Of a DNA stretch of 64,000 nt, positions 10,329-21,205 are shown piece by piece. Numbering within the stretch: position 1 is the stretch's first letter; each line of letters starts with the position of its first letter. The notes under the pieces are model-generated. The model did no database searches. It worked only from the letters and a program-made list of their open reading frames with translations, and was not told the DNA's origin. Source of the DNA: [Phialemoniopsis] sp. UDSM-2020 (lineage: Eukaryota > Ascomycota > Sordariomycetes > Thyridiales > Thyridiaceae); the NCBI GenBank assembly GCA_018873225.1, contig JAEILZ010000004.1:1674001-1738000 (forward strand), in the 5' to 3' direction. Position numbers and translations under genes: made by a program.

Positions 10329-12365
10329 GGTGACGATGTTTGTTTGCCTCGACGAGCAGTACGGGAAGGATGGGACTGTCGAGGGTCGAGAAAGATAGCA
10401 AGCGGCGAGACTTGACGAGGTTCAAGTCGCACTTGTACCACAGCGCGCCCCTCGTTTCTATCGAAAAGTCGTACAGTTGTGCAATTTGTGTTCAATGGAT
10501 TGACCAAACGTCTCGAGACCTTCGCCAATGCGATGCGCCATATATGTAAAGCGAATGGCCTCCTAACACAGCACGCCGTTGACGTTGGCTGGCCCGGCAG
10601 AACGGTAACAACAAGCGCCCGGCAATGCAGCGAGCTGGTGATGTGAACAAGGTGAGGAAAGAGTTGAGACGAGAATCACACCACGGAAATGTCACATATC
10701 TGTGATAGTGACAACAAACACCTTGTTGGAAGTGCTCCTTTCCGTCACTTTGGCGGCATGAGACACAACACGAGAAACATGCTGGTTTGGGGGATTGGGG
10801 TCACGATCCTGCGCCCTGCAGAGAGCACTTTGCCGGGCCTTTGGAAATGGCCCATTGGCCACCCTCCCACTCCTCACCTTCGCAACGGGCCAACCACGCA
10901 GACCTCCGCATCCTGTTCGTCAGTCCAGCCGATTCCTACGTCGCACGCAGATGCAAATTGGTGGTTGACATTGGCCGCCGGACCAGGGACCTCGTGGGTC
11001 TGGGTGTGAATTCTCGCTCAGCTCCCGCCGCTACTGGCCCGGAGGAGGAGACTGCACATGATGGATGCGGGGCCTAATGCAGCCTGCGAGCGTGCGCACA
11101 CCCCCAACCGGCCACTGAGAGGGCCAGAACAAGGTGATATCTGCAAGCTAGCAGCCTGTAGCACGCACAAACCCCTGCCCATGGCCCCCAATCCGCTCTC
11201 AGAAGAGCCAAGCGAACAGCTCTATCCTTGCTATCGATCGTCGACAACGGTGTGATGGCTGGCGCTTATTGGAGCTTGGCATTTTGCCGGTGCAAACCAT
11301 GCCGCCGAGACCGAAGAGGGTGAGAGAGATACCAGGTAAGTCGGCATTGATTGTGTACCTGTCTAGGTCGCTCGTGGCTGGTTGAATTTCAAGACCAGAC
11401 CTTGAATCATGGCATATTGGTCCAAGGATGTTTCCGCTCCGAGTTGGGAGGACACGGGTAACATCACGGCTTGCTTTCTGCCCCCGATTGGGCCAAGCTT
11501 TCATGATGAACCAACAGACCCCAATATTACCCGGCCCCCAACCCGTGGGTAGACTGAAGTCTTGACGTCTTGATGTCGCATACCACTCTGCACAGCACAG
11601 CACAGACCTGGGCTTTGGGGCTGTCAGCATTATCAGCTTGGCGGCTAATGGCAACAATATGAGCGTGTTATCCACCATGACGACAAGTTGATCGACCCCG
11701 GATCTTCTGAATAGCTTCGTGGGCGCTTATCGCCTATCTGATCTACATGCTACCTACCACTCCTGTCCACTCGTTTTTCCTCGCTGACCGTGGATAGCTG
11801 CTTAAAGATGGAAGAGTGAGACTTGGTTCCATCCACTCCGTCCTAGAACATGGCCATCCACATCTTGAAGATCAAGTCGCTGGCTTTGCCCACATGCAAC
11901 CGTCTTTTGTCATGCCAACTTGTCTTGAAAAGGTGCCTTCGTCTCATCCTAGTATGAAGTGGAAGACGACCATTGCATTGCTGGCGTGGTTGTCCAGATA
12001 TCAGCGTTAAATTACCCGAGCCGCTGGGGCATCGGGCAATCATCCTTAGAGACGTTCGATCATGCCATCATATCAAGTCCAACTGTAAATCATGATACCC
12101 GAGATCATCCCGCGATCGTCCTTCCGCAGCCATATTGCCCTCGAAGGACTTCCTTGCCATGTTGAGGACTCCTTTGATAATAATTCCGAGTTCGCACGCG
12201 CAACCCTCTTGATCGTAGTTGCTGTTTGAGATGGAGGCCCTCAAAGTCGTGTCTTGTCCGGTCATGCCCAACAACTCAATGTCTTTCAGGTCGGAAACTT
12301 GATTCGCACCGAGTGCTGCATTTGTTCCCCATCGGAAATAATGATCGATAGCAACATCCATTCCT
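10329..12365. other. Intergenic, no supported gene
   Basis: About 2 kb between the start of paralogue B and the stop of the first NTA1-like gene. Open frames here (for example 11199-11678 minus) show no motif, no signal peptide and no splice-compatible partner. The portion near 10329-10900 is the paralogue B promoter. Confidence 0.55.
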
Positions 12366-13981
12366 TCATTGATGGGGATCTAGCGTGTGGTTACTTCTTG
12401 ACTCTGGCTCCAATGGCGTTGGAAGCATTCGGCTTGGATGCGTTGCATGGTCACGGGCTGATACGCCGGCGCCGTCAATATCAGACAAAGGAGGTGTAGC
12501 AAGCTCTTGATTGGCAAAGTATGCGCTCAATCGAGAGCCGCGTGAGGATAGCGGTGATGTTGCATCAACATCTTCGGTAGAGGAGATGGCTAGGTTCGCC
12601 TTATTGACCGCAAACTTGGGGCTTGGCACATCAGCAGATGGTTCTGTAGTTAGGCCAATCAGGGATGCTGCCTGTGAACGAGATCCCTTTCTACCTTCGC
12701 GCAGAGAGTTCTCGGAAATGTCGGTGGTGGCTGGCGACGCCAGAGGTCCTGTACTTTTCCGAGCTTCAATACCGGGGCCGGGGTCTGCCTCTTCTACCAG
12801 CCCGTTAATCTGCTGGCGAGTTGACACTGGCGAAGTCGGTTCCGATTCTTCTTCCTCTCTCTCCTCAAGTGCATGGCTCCTTGTCGAGGTTGGGGATACT
12901 GGCTCTCCTCCTAAAGCAGCCGTTGAATCTTTGCTTGGGCGATTGACAAGTTTGGCAAAAGCGGGCGCATCTGTGTCGACGACAAGCAACTCCTTCTCGC
13001 CCCTGCCAAGCAGACCATAGACACTGACCTCGCCGTGCTGAATGCCAAGCACTGCGCTTGTCCCGGCGTATACGGCGTCGTCCTCGACACCACACCGATT
13101 TGCGAATACAACAATGATCTCTTCCTCTTGCTCGGATCTGATGACGGGTTCCAGACGTTGGATCCAATACGTCAGAGTTTCCATGTCGGGCTCGCTAGCG
13201 AAACGACTGAAAGCGCGTGCCTCCTCGCGCGTGAGCCAAGCCATGGAGACTATCACCAGGTTCGCCTCGACCTCGAGGATGTGGAATGCGAATTCAAAGG
13301 CGTGCCACGGAGCCTCGAAACGATACGGACTATGCTACATTAGTACGGAACTGGCTTGGATGGTGATATCTCTTCACATACTTGATGTCCATGCCTAGAG
13401 TAAACTGTTAGTTAGACCTCTGGGGTCATCGTATTTTGGAAAGACCTACAGATTCCCATAGCGACGCGACCAAAACTGGGAACATCGTCTTCGAAGAAGC
13501 CATGCCCCTCTAGAGCCCACGTCTCATCTGTATAATACAAGAAACTTTTCCTGTAATTTGCGACTGTGTCTCCCTCCTCATTGACAACTAACAAGGAGTT
13601 GTAATATCGCGGGGATGCCGGCCATTCCCGCGATACATCGACCTTTTCTGGGTAACCCACGGCTACTGCGCAGTTGTATCTGAGGGCAGTCGTGCGGGCC
13701 CACAGAGCGCTGATGCCCGATGTGGTAGGCTCAAGGAACGGGCTGATATGTTGCAGAGACTTGAAATTGTACCCTGCCAGATTATCGTCAGATAAAGCTG
13801 CCCGAGGTGCGACGAGGCCTAGTAATTCATGCCTACCTGAGAAAGCCATCTCTGGAAGCACGAGAATGTCTAGATCACTGAGCTCATCTTGGTTCGCTTT
13901 ATTAAGGACACCGTCGGCACGGTTGAGGTTATTATCTACATCCCCAACCACGGGGGCGAATTGTAGACAGCCTATCCTCAT
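12366..13981 (-). CDS. NTA1-like N-terminal amidase / nitrilase-superfamily protein (copy 1)
   Basis: Carbon-nitrogen hydrolase of the branch containing yeast Nta1, which deamidates N-terminal Asn/Gln to start the Arg/N-degron pathway. Four exons: 13981-13837, 13773-13450, 13394-13382, 13329-12366; 481 residues. The catalytic triad is present: Glu44 in VLPEMAFSG, Lys about 124 in ANYRKSFLYYTDETW, Cys157 in GICMDINPYRFEAPW. The cysteine codon TGC is split between exons 2 and 3, and exon 3 is only 13 nt; without it the conserved block is lost. The introns around it are 55 and 52 nt with good branch sites (TCTAACTAAC, TACTAAT). The C-terminal ~190 residues are Ser/Thr/Glu-rich and probably disordered. 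It lies tandem with, and downstream of, copy 2, from which it has diverged. Enzyme class is sure; the natural substrate is inferred. Confidence 0.88.
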
Positions 13982-15470
13982 CTTGGTCAGTGAACGCGCT
14001 CACGACGATCGGACTGTGAGGATTGTTCGAAGTCGAATCGCAAGGATGGGCACGGCAATCGTGGCGCGGGGCACACTGGCTGGCGGCCAAGCGGTGTTGA
14101 CCTGGTCTCGACTCAGCACAGCTCGATGCCAACTGATAAAGAATGGGCTATCAAGTCATGTGTTGTTCAGGGCGTTCTAACGTGGTGTCTACGTAGTGTT
14201 CTTGGGATACAGGTAGAGGTAGTCTGGAGAGACGAGGAGAGCCTCAAACTTTCAAACGCTTGTCGGGCTATGATCAAAGCGTCGGCAGTCAAGCGTAGCG
14301 TGTCAGGGTTGACGTGGTGTGGCCATCAATGACATTCAGCGCTCAATGCTTGGCCATCCCACAACGTGGTGCCAGTCGCCCCGCGCTAGCACGAGCCCCG
14401 GAGCACTACCTTACGAAAGACAGTTAGGGCGGTTAAAAAAGGGGCCTCCATCCATGGATCCCACTCAAGCCCCCAACCAATATCCAGAGAGCCTTTGGTC
14501 TCGGATCTTATTCCAGCTGAGGGGTCAATCTCGTCTGCTCATTTGACTACCTGTCATGTCACTACTGACAGACCTACCGCCTTGCTGCGCGCGTGATGTG
14601 ATAAGCGTCCTGCGAAGGAACAACAGTGCTTGTTTCATGCCCATCTCGGCTAGGACCCAGGTAGTAAGTCGTGATCAAGTTATCAGGCACGCTACTTACG
14701 ATGGTGGCTACTCCCAAGGGGAACTCTTTCTTCTCGTTTGTCCAAGAAACCTTCAGAAAAGGATGTCCGCCTTGTCCACGAAGATCAACCCATGAAAAGA
14801 CTTTACTAAACATCACAGCGTCATGATTTCTGCTGGCTAGCACGTGCCCGTTTGACCGTCTCGTCTTTGGGCAGCAGTGAAGCGGCAGGTATTTCATACA
14901 CACCCCGCGACGGCCAATCACATCGGCTGATTACGCGCCGAGTATCCTTCGCGAAGCAATGTCCGGCGAGAGGTCGCATTTCAATATCTAGGAGTTGCAT
15001 TAGTGCATTCAGGGATCTCGTTGATGCCCCGTGCTTTGTACTTGCTCGGTAGGTGCCGGTTCGAACATGGACGAGCAAAAAAATGAACGTCATTTTGAAA
15101 TCGATCAGCCATCGGAGCACCTTGATATTCTTCGCAAGCGACTGATCAATACGCTATCTAATGGTGATAGAGTAACAAGAATATACGAATAGCGAAATAG
15201 ACTCCTTTTCTGGTCGCTGGAAAATATGTGCATAACTACCTAATGTCCAACCCCTTGCCCAAGCCCAGTCCTTCGAGGACTCTGGATTTTGCCTAACTGC
15301 CTGCGGTCTCGAATAGCAGGAACCTCTTGATATCAGCATAACGAAGCCCTCATACATCATTACGCCAAAATTGAAAACAAAAGAGAAAGATGATCATTAT
15401 CAAGAACCTTATCCCAAACTCCTCGCTGACAAGTATGGAACATCGCTTGGTATCTTGAGGAAGTCGAACA
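13982..15470. other. Intergenic between the NTA1-like copies
   Basis: About 1.5 kb holding the promoter of copy 1 and the 3' region of copy 2. No gene is supported; frames are short and motif-free. A GGTTCGAACA at 15055-15064 recalls a tRNA B box but has no partner A box or cloverleaf. Confidence 0.55.
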
Positions 15471-18401
15471 TCACCAAACAGCACTCTTGGGTCTGTCAAT
15501 GGACACCCCCACCTGGGTGCCGAGTAAGCCGTCAAACCCAATATCATGTTCTGAAGTCATGGAGGACGTCAGGGGTCCAGAAGGTCGATCCTCGTCTGGG
15601 AACAATTTCATTGCTTTGGGCGTGGGTGGCTCGAACAGTGGGGTGGCAGGGGAATAACCAGAGATGAGACTCCGGATAGAATCACCACTCATTGTAGGAC
15701 ATGAATCCATGCTTCCCGAGTTCAGAGTATCGGTAAGGTCGTTCGCTATTAGCGCGCCAGATATACGACCAAAGTCGCCAGTGCTGGTCGTTGGGTTGGG
15801 TTGGGATTCAATGCGGCGAGCCTGGCTTTGGAGGTGGGAATGAGCCACCATACGAGCCTGGCCCTCTGAATGAATGCTTCCGGGTGAGCCTCGTAGTCGA
15901 GCCATGGGGTTGGAGGAGGTAGGAGGCCCAATGATGGCAATAATCTCGTCGTCACTCGTTGCGGCTCGTATTGTGGTGACCTGATCCGGTGATGTTCGAA
16001 GACCGTGGACTTGACAGTGCAAGGAAGGAATCTCTTCGATTGCCACAATCTCGTCATCCGGGTCCAGAGTAGCGGATACAATACTTTGCTCTAAAGATCT
16101 GGACTGCAAGGATCTCTGCCTCTCCATGTTGACGGCCGCGATTGCTTCGGGAGTAACATTGAAGGATGTTGACTGCGGCGCGGGCTGTCTACCGCGACTA
16201 ACTGTGCGATAAAGACCGTTGTCGAGTCTTGAGTCCGGTCGAGAGGGAGTTTCGATGCGAGAAGTCACTCTGGCAAGCCCGCTCCCACTTCGACCGTGTT
16301 GGAAAGACGAACTGGACGGCCGACGTTGGAAGCTAGGCTGCTGGTCCGGGGTGCTCGTCGGGAAACAGCTTGGGCTGGCCGCGATTGGAATCGACGCTCG
16401 GGATCTGAGGCCGTCGAGACGTTCGTCGGGCAAAGAATCTATGACCTCAAACGTTCGAGTTCGGCTCACATTTCTTGATTTCGGAGAACGTGGGCGTTCC
16501 CCTTTTGAATCATCTCCACTCTGCGAAGAACCTTGGACCGCCATTGCAGAAGCAGGGCGGTTCATCATCGCTTCAATCCTCCGCGCTATTGCAGCAAAGT
16601 CCTCTGTCACACAGGCCTCTGAATTGCGCCGGTTTTGTTGCCGGCTTCGACTAGCATTTCGAGATTTTGGTGAGGACGGCCGAGTAGGCGTGGCGTCGTT
16701 TGCTCCTTGAGGCTTCGGCGCCCCTTCCGAATCTTCGGCAGCCATTTCTTCATTGGAGTCTTCAATGCTACCTTCGTCTGACTGGAGTCCTGGAATCACC
16801 GGCGGTGGCGGTGGTAGACGCATACTGGAGTTCTCCAAACCTGTTGGGAGAAGGACCAGCGTGCTTGCAAATGTTGGAGTCTGAGGCATAAGGCTGATCT
16901 CTCGGGGCTCAAGGGGACTTTGCATGAGTTCGTTATGGGGGACCCAATAGTATTTTGCGGAGAGTGGTTCCGGCTCGTCATCGAAGAAAAACGGCGTGCT
17001 CGGCGTTTTCTGGCCGTGACTGATCGAAACATGGCCGCCATATATGCGATAGTCTCCATCTGCCGGTGAAAAGGGCGATGTGGGAAGCCCCTGCTGATTC
17101 GCTGTTTGTGGGAATCGAAAACTTGGCCTGAGTGAGAGAGGAGTTGGACTTGGCGCGGTTGGTGTTTCCACCCCAGGGCTTTCCTCGGTCAGACGGACTG
17201 AACGAGTGGTCTGGAATGGTTGTTCGGGAATGGTAATCCTAGGGAGAGCCTTCTGTGAACGCCCAGCGGCTTTCACTGTTGTTGTTTGTCCTCCTTGTGG
17301 AATGTGAGTCTGGAGTTGTAGCGATGGCATTTGCTGCATCTGACTGGCCGTGGTGTTTTTGGATCTGGGATCTATGAACGGAGGCAGTCTTTGGCTTGTC
17401 GGCGTGATCGAGTCTTTGATTTGGCCGTCAGGACGATGGAGAAGCTTTGCAACGGGAGGGTTGTCAGTGTCGACAATAAGGAGTTCCTTGACGCCGCGGC
17501 CCAAGATACCGTAAACGTTGACCTCGCCAGCACAGACTCCAAGCACGGCGCTCGTTCCGGCGTAGACGACATCACCTTCCATGCCGGTACGGTTGCAAAA
17601 GACAACGATGATCTCGTCCTCTCTTTCAGCCCGAATGAGAGGTTCTAGCCTTTGCACCCAGTACGTCAACGTCTCAAGATCAGGTTCCTGTGGCATGCGA
17701 CTATACTGCCGCGGCTCTTCAAGGGTGAACCATGACATAGTCACAATGACAACATTCGCCTCACTCTCCAAGATGTGACAGGCGAACTCGAATGCGTTCC
17801 AAGGTGCCTCGAAACGGTAGGGGTTGAGATCCATGCATATGCCCATCGCCGTGTTGCCCAACCCTGGCAGTTGTTGATTAAAGAAGCCATCATGGCTCTC
17901 CAACGCCCATGTCTCGTCTATCGCATGGAGAAAACTCTTCCTATAGTTTGCGACAGTTTCGCCATCTCCATTGACCAGAATGGCGGCACTGTAGTATTCG
18001 GGAGATGTCGGCCAGTGCTGTGCGACGTCGACCTTCTCGGGATATCCAACGGCCACGGTGCAGTTGTACTTGAGAGCAGTCGTCCGCGCCCACAACGAGC
18101 TAATACCCGAGCCCGAATGCTCTAGGTATGGCGAAATATCTTGAAGTGATTTGAAGTTGTAGCCTTGACGGAAGGTCAGCAAAATAAGACTCCATGGGAG
18201 TTGGCGGCATTGAGTGACAAATGTCCGTTCCTATGAAGAAACGAAGAGGAACCTACCAGTGAAGGCTAATTCAGGTAGCACGAGTAGGTCGAGGTCTTCC
18301 AGGTCTTCATCCTTGGCCCGGTTCAAGACAGCATCTGCTCGATTCAAGTTGTTATCGACGTCGCCGACGTGCGGAGCAAACTGCAAACAGGCCACTTTCA
18401 T
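15471..18401 (-). CDS. NTA1-like N-terminal amidase / nitrilase-superfamily protein with long disordered tail (copy 2)
   Basis: 945 residues from two exons: 18401-18257 and 18163-15471. The first exon is 145 nt, identical in length to that of copy 1, with the intron at the same position in the (A/S)F-(S/T)G-YNFKSLQ motif. Nitrilase domain about 1-300: Glu44 in VLPELAFTG, Lys124 in ANYRKSFLHAIDETW, Cys158 in GICMDLNPYRFEAPW, all intact and here encoded without interruption. Residues from about 300 to 945 are Ser/Pro/Arg-rich, low complexity, with repeated RSPKSRN(V/A)SR-type basic motifs (for example SSPKSRNASRSRQQ and PRSPKSRNVSRTR) that look like kinase-substrate sequence. Yeast Nta1 has only about 457 residues, so the tail is an added region. 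Likely N-degron amidase activity, possibly regulated or relocalised by the tail; that part is inference. Confidence 0.9.
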
Positions 18402-20323
18402 TTTGCAAGGTCATGGGGAGATCAACACCGCAAGAACCTGAGTGACCAAATGCGACGCCTGAAGCCGGCTTCCACACGCCGCGGAGAGAAGAACGAAAGA
18501 AAATGGACGACGCCAGATTGAGAAGCACAATAGCACTCGGAAACACAAACAAAAGAGATCATGAAACAAAAATAACACAAGAGGGTATGGCAAATGGGGG
18601 CAGGCTACCCTTTTGCTAGTTATTTGGGCTTGGCCGCATACTTGAGCCTTATGAACCAACACCACATGCTCTGCAGATAGACCCGGCCCAGTCAAGCATA
18701 CCGCTTCAACGGGGGAACAGCGAGTCCAGGATCAAAGTGCATGTTGGGTCGATCCCCTGTGCTGTGCCCTCAAATGGGTCTGCATGCCACTTCAGTGTGC
18801 ATGGAACCAATGTCGGCTGCAGAGGTCCCCAGCCATGTCGCTCAAGGTGAGCGACGTCCTGGTTGATCTCATGGCAGGCGGCACAGAGGGCCGTCTGTGA
18901 CCAAGGAGATAAGGCTATTTAGCGCCCATGGCTGGAGCAAGGATTCGAAGCGCTGGTCCGCGAGACCACCCAATCACGTCGAAGCACCTTCTCGACAGCT
19001 CGAGATCACTGTGCAGGTTTCACTCACTAATGCGCGAAATGTCTGTTTGGTGTCATTCCCACAATTGATGTAGGCGATCGACAAGCTCAACGTCTACGGT
19101 GTTGTCTTTGAGCGCTGAGAAGTGAAAAAGAGGAGCAAATTGTCAACACGTCGGCAAAAGCTGGTCGCCAGTCACACTCTCATCTCATTGGATAGCAGGT
19201 CAAATGCGCCCCGGAAGATAGGTGTGCATGCCCTGTCGGGCTTGTGAGCAGGGGCATGAACTCGAATTAGATAGGCATGACCAACGACCTGCCTGCTATA
19301 TCTTCCTGCATGGTGCAGTCACTATCTCTGTACGAGAAGACCACCTATCGGAGGGGGGCGAGTACCTAGGCGATCCGGGATTGGTTGTGGGAGGATGGAT
19401 GACAGATACGGGAGAGTTGACCTGGTGCAAAAGGTGTGCGGGGGAGGAGGAATGCCATGGGGCCGGTTGAATCTCAGAGTGCTAGCTGTGATAGGTAGAA
19501 GAGGAATGGGGAGACAACATCTACGCGGGGCCCCTGAAACGGGCGGAACAGGATTTGGCAAGGTCGCTTTTGCGTGATGCGGTGGAATCAACCCCTTTAT
19601 TGGCCCCGCCTGCATCCGGGAGCCCACTCGGACCAGTCTGTCGGGACGAGCCGGCCTACCACAACGGCGCATTTAGCGTCCGAGTGGAGCTGGGCAGCGT
19701 GCTGATCTCATCAAGGATAGCGCGTGATAGGGTAATTTCGAACCAACAGCACTCCCAAGTCGTTTACTCAGGTTGATGGCCATCGTGACCGCTCTTTGAC
19801 AGCCCCCCGAGAGTGGCTTGTGCCAGTAGCCTCCGACCCTCACCGTGTAGTTGTAGCGCTGTGCTACTCATAGCATGATCATATGGCGATAGCCACCTCT
19901 TTGGCGTAGCCAGGCACCACCCTTCGAAATCCGAGTTGCTGTATTCGGAGGCAAGGTTTTTCTTGGTGGTCTCGCTCTACAAGCATCAGAGCCCCTAATT
20001 GATGCAGCTTCAAATCACTTTGACTACTTCTATTGGGCCTGCAGTTCATTGATAGCATAACAACACAGTAGTAAAGCTGAAATGATGTTAATCAAGATTA
20101 CCCATCGGACGTTATGCCATGAATGAATAACTGCTTTTCTGGCTTCCAATTGTGTAGCGAGGTTCTGCTTAGCGCTGTAGTAGATCAAATATGGGCTGGT
20201 GAATCAGCACGTGCAAGATATCGCCGGATTCGGCCCCTGATCACTCAATTCCTCAGAGTCGTTGATATTGTCCCAACCGAAGTATGCAAGAAGGCTCTTT
20301 TCCGGACTGGGCGTTTGTACTCG
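18402..20323. other. Intergenic, no supported gene
   Basis: About 1.9 kb: promoter of NTA1-like copy 2 and the 3' side of the secreted protein gene. Small frames at 19222-19672 on both strands have arbitrary composition. No tRNA or repeat recognised. Confidence 0.55.
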
Positions 20324-21205
20324 TTAGTCATTCGTGATTTCATGTTTCATCTTGAAATGCTCCACGTACTTCATCAGCGTAGCTACCGCGGAGTCCTTGA
20401 ACGGGTTGTAGCCCCACGACAAACTCCATTCACTGTCTTCACAGGGCTCGGCAAACCAGCTGATGGTTCTGGCTTGCGTCGCCTGCGGTGCCTCTACATG
20501 CAGTACGCATCTGGCAAGAGGTACAGTGCTTCCATCATCGATGTCGAAGGTCATATGCACTGTGTTCGCCGTGTCGTTGATATCTGTGGCCCCCCGAGTT
20601 AGTCTTGCAAGAGAAATCTCGGGTCGTGTAAATGCCATTGAGCATTTCTATATATGAACATAGTAATAATGATTTAGCTTACGTCTTTGCACATTGCGAA
20701 GAGACAACCCGGGACCTTCTTCGCCCTGAACATCGGTTCCTGGTGCGAGAGCTCGTACGTGCTTTTCCATCTCCGTGACATACGCAGGAGCTTGTCTCCA
20801 AGGAATAACCCTGCCGCCTTCCAACTCTATGTCCGTGTAGCCGAAAAACGATTTGAGGCTTTCGGCGACGTTCGTCACGGTCAGGACGTAGAAGTTATCC
20901 GCCGAATGGCCTCCGTTGATACGGTACTGGGGAGCGTTGAGGCAAGGCACATTGGAGAAGCCTGTCACACTTGCGATGATGTCAGGGTCAGCAGTGACGT
21001 TTATCTGGCAAAAAGTAGGGAGCTCCATCTTGGGATTCTCCACGACACTGAAGTCGTAATGACACCAAGAACCATCTTCAATACAGGTGCGAGAGAACCC
21101 TAGAAGCGCCCAGTCTCCAACACTGACACCACCAGTTGGAATAGTGCTAGCGAGGCTAGCCTGCCAACAAAGTGAGAAGAGTGACGAGAAGAAAACGATT
21201 CGCAT
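20324..21205 (-). CDS. Secreted cysteine-containing protein, effector-like
   Basis: No family recognised. Two exons, 21205-20683 and 20583-20324, give 260 residues. The start at 21205 gives a clean signal peptide (MRIVFFSSLFSLCWQASLAS, cleavage about residue 20); the frame is open further upstream but then loses the N-terminal signal. The mature protein has cysteines in SRTCIEDGSWCHYDF, TFCQINV, NVPCLNAP, ARCVLHV and AEPCEDSEW, suggesting three disulphides, and one N-glycosylation sequon in QINVTAD. The intron starts GTAAGC and ends at GGCCACAG; the other candidate acceptor breaks the frame. The compact secreted Cys-rich layout resembles fungal apoplastic proteins and candidate effectors, but role and host context are unknown. 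Confidence 0.78.

Noticed and set aside
15040..15070. GGTTCGAACA resembling a tRNA B box
   Set aside because: No A box, no acceptor-stem pairing and a mismatch at the last conserved C.
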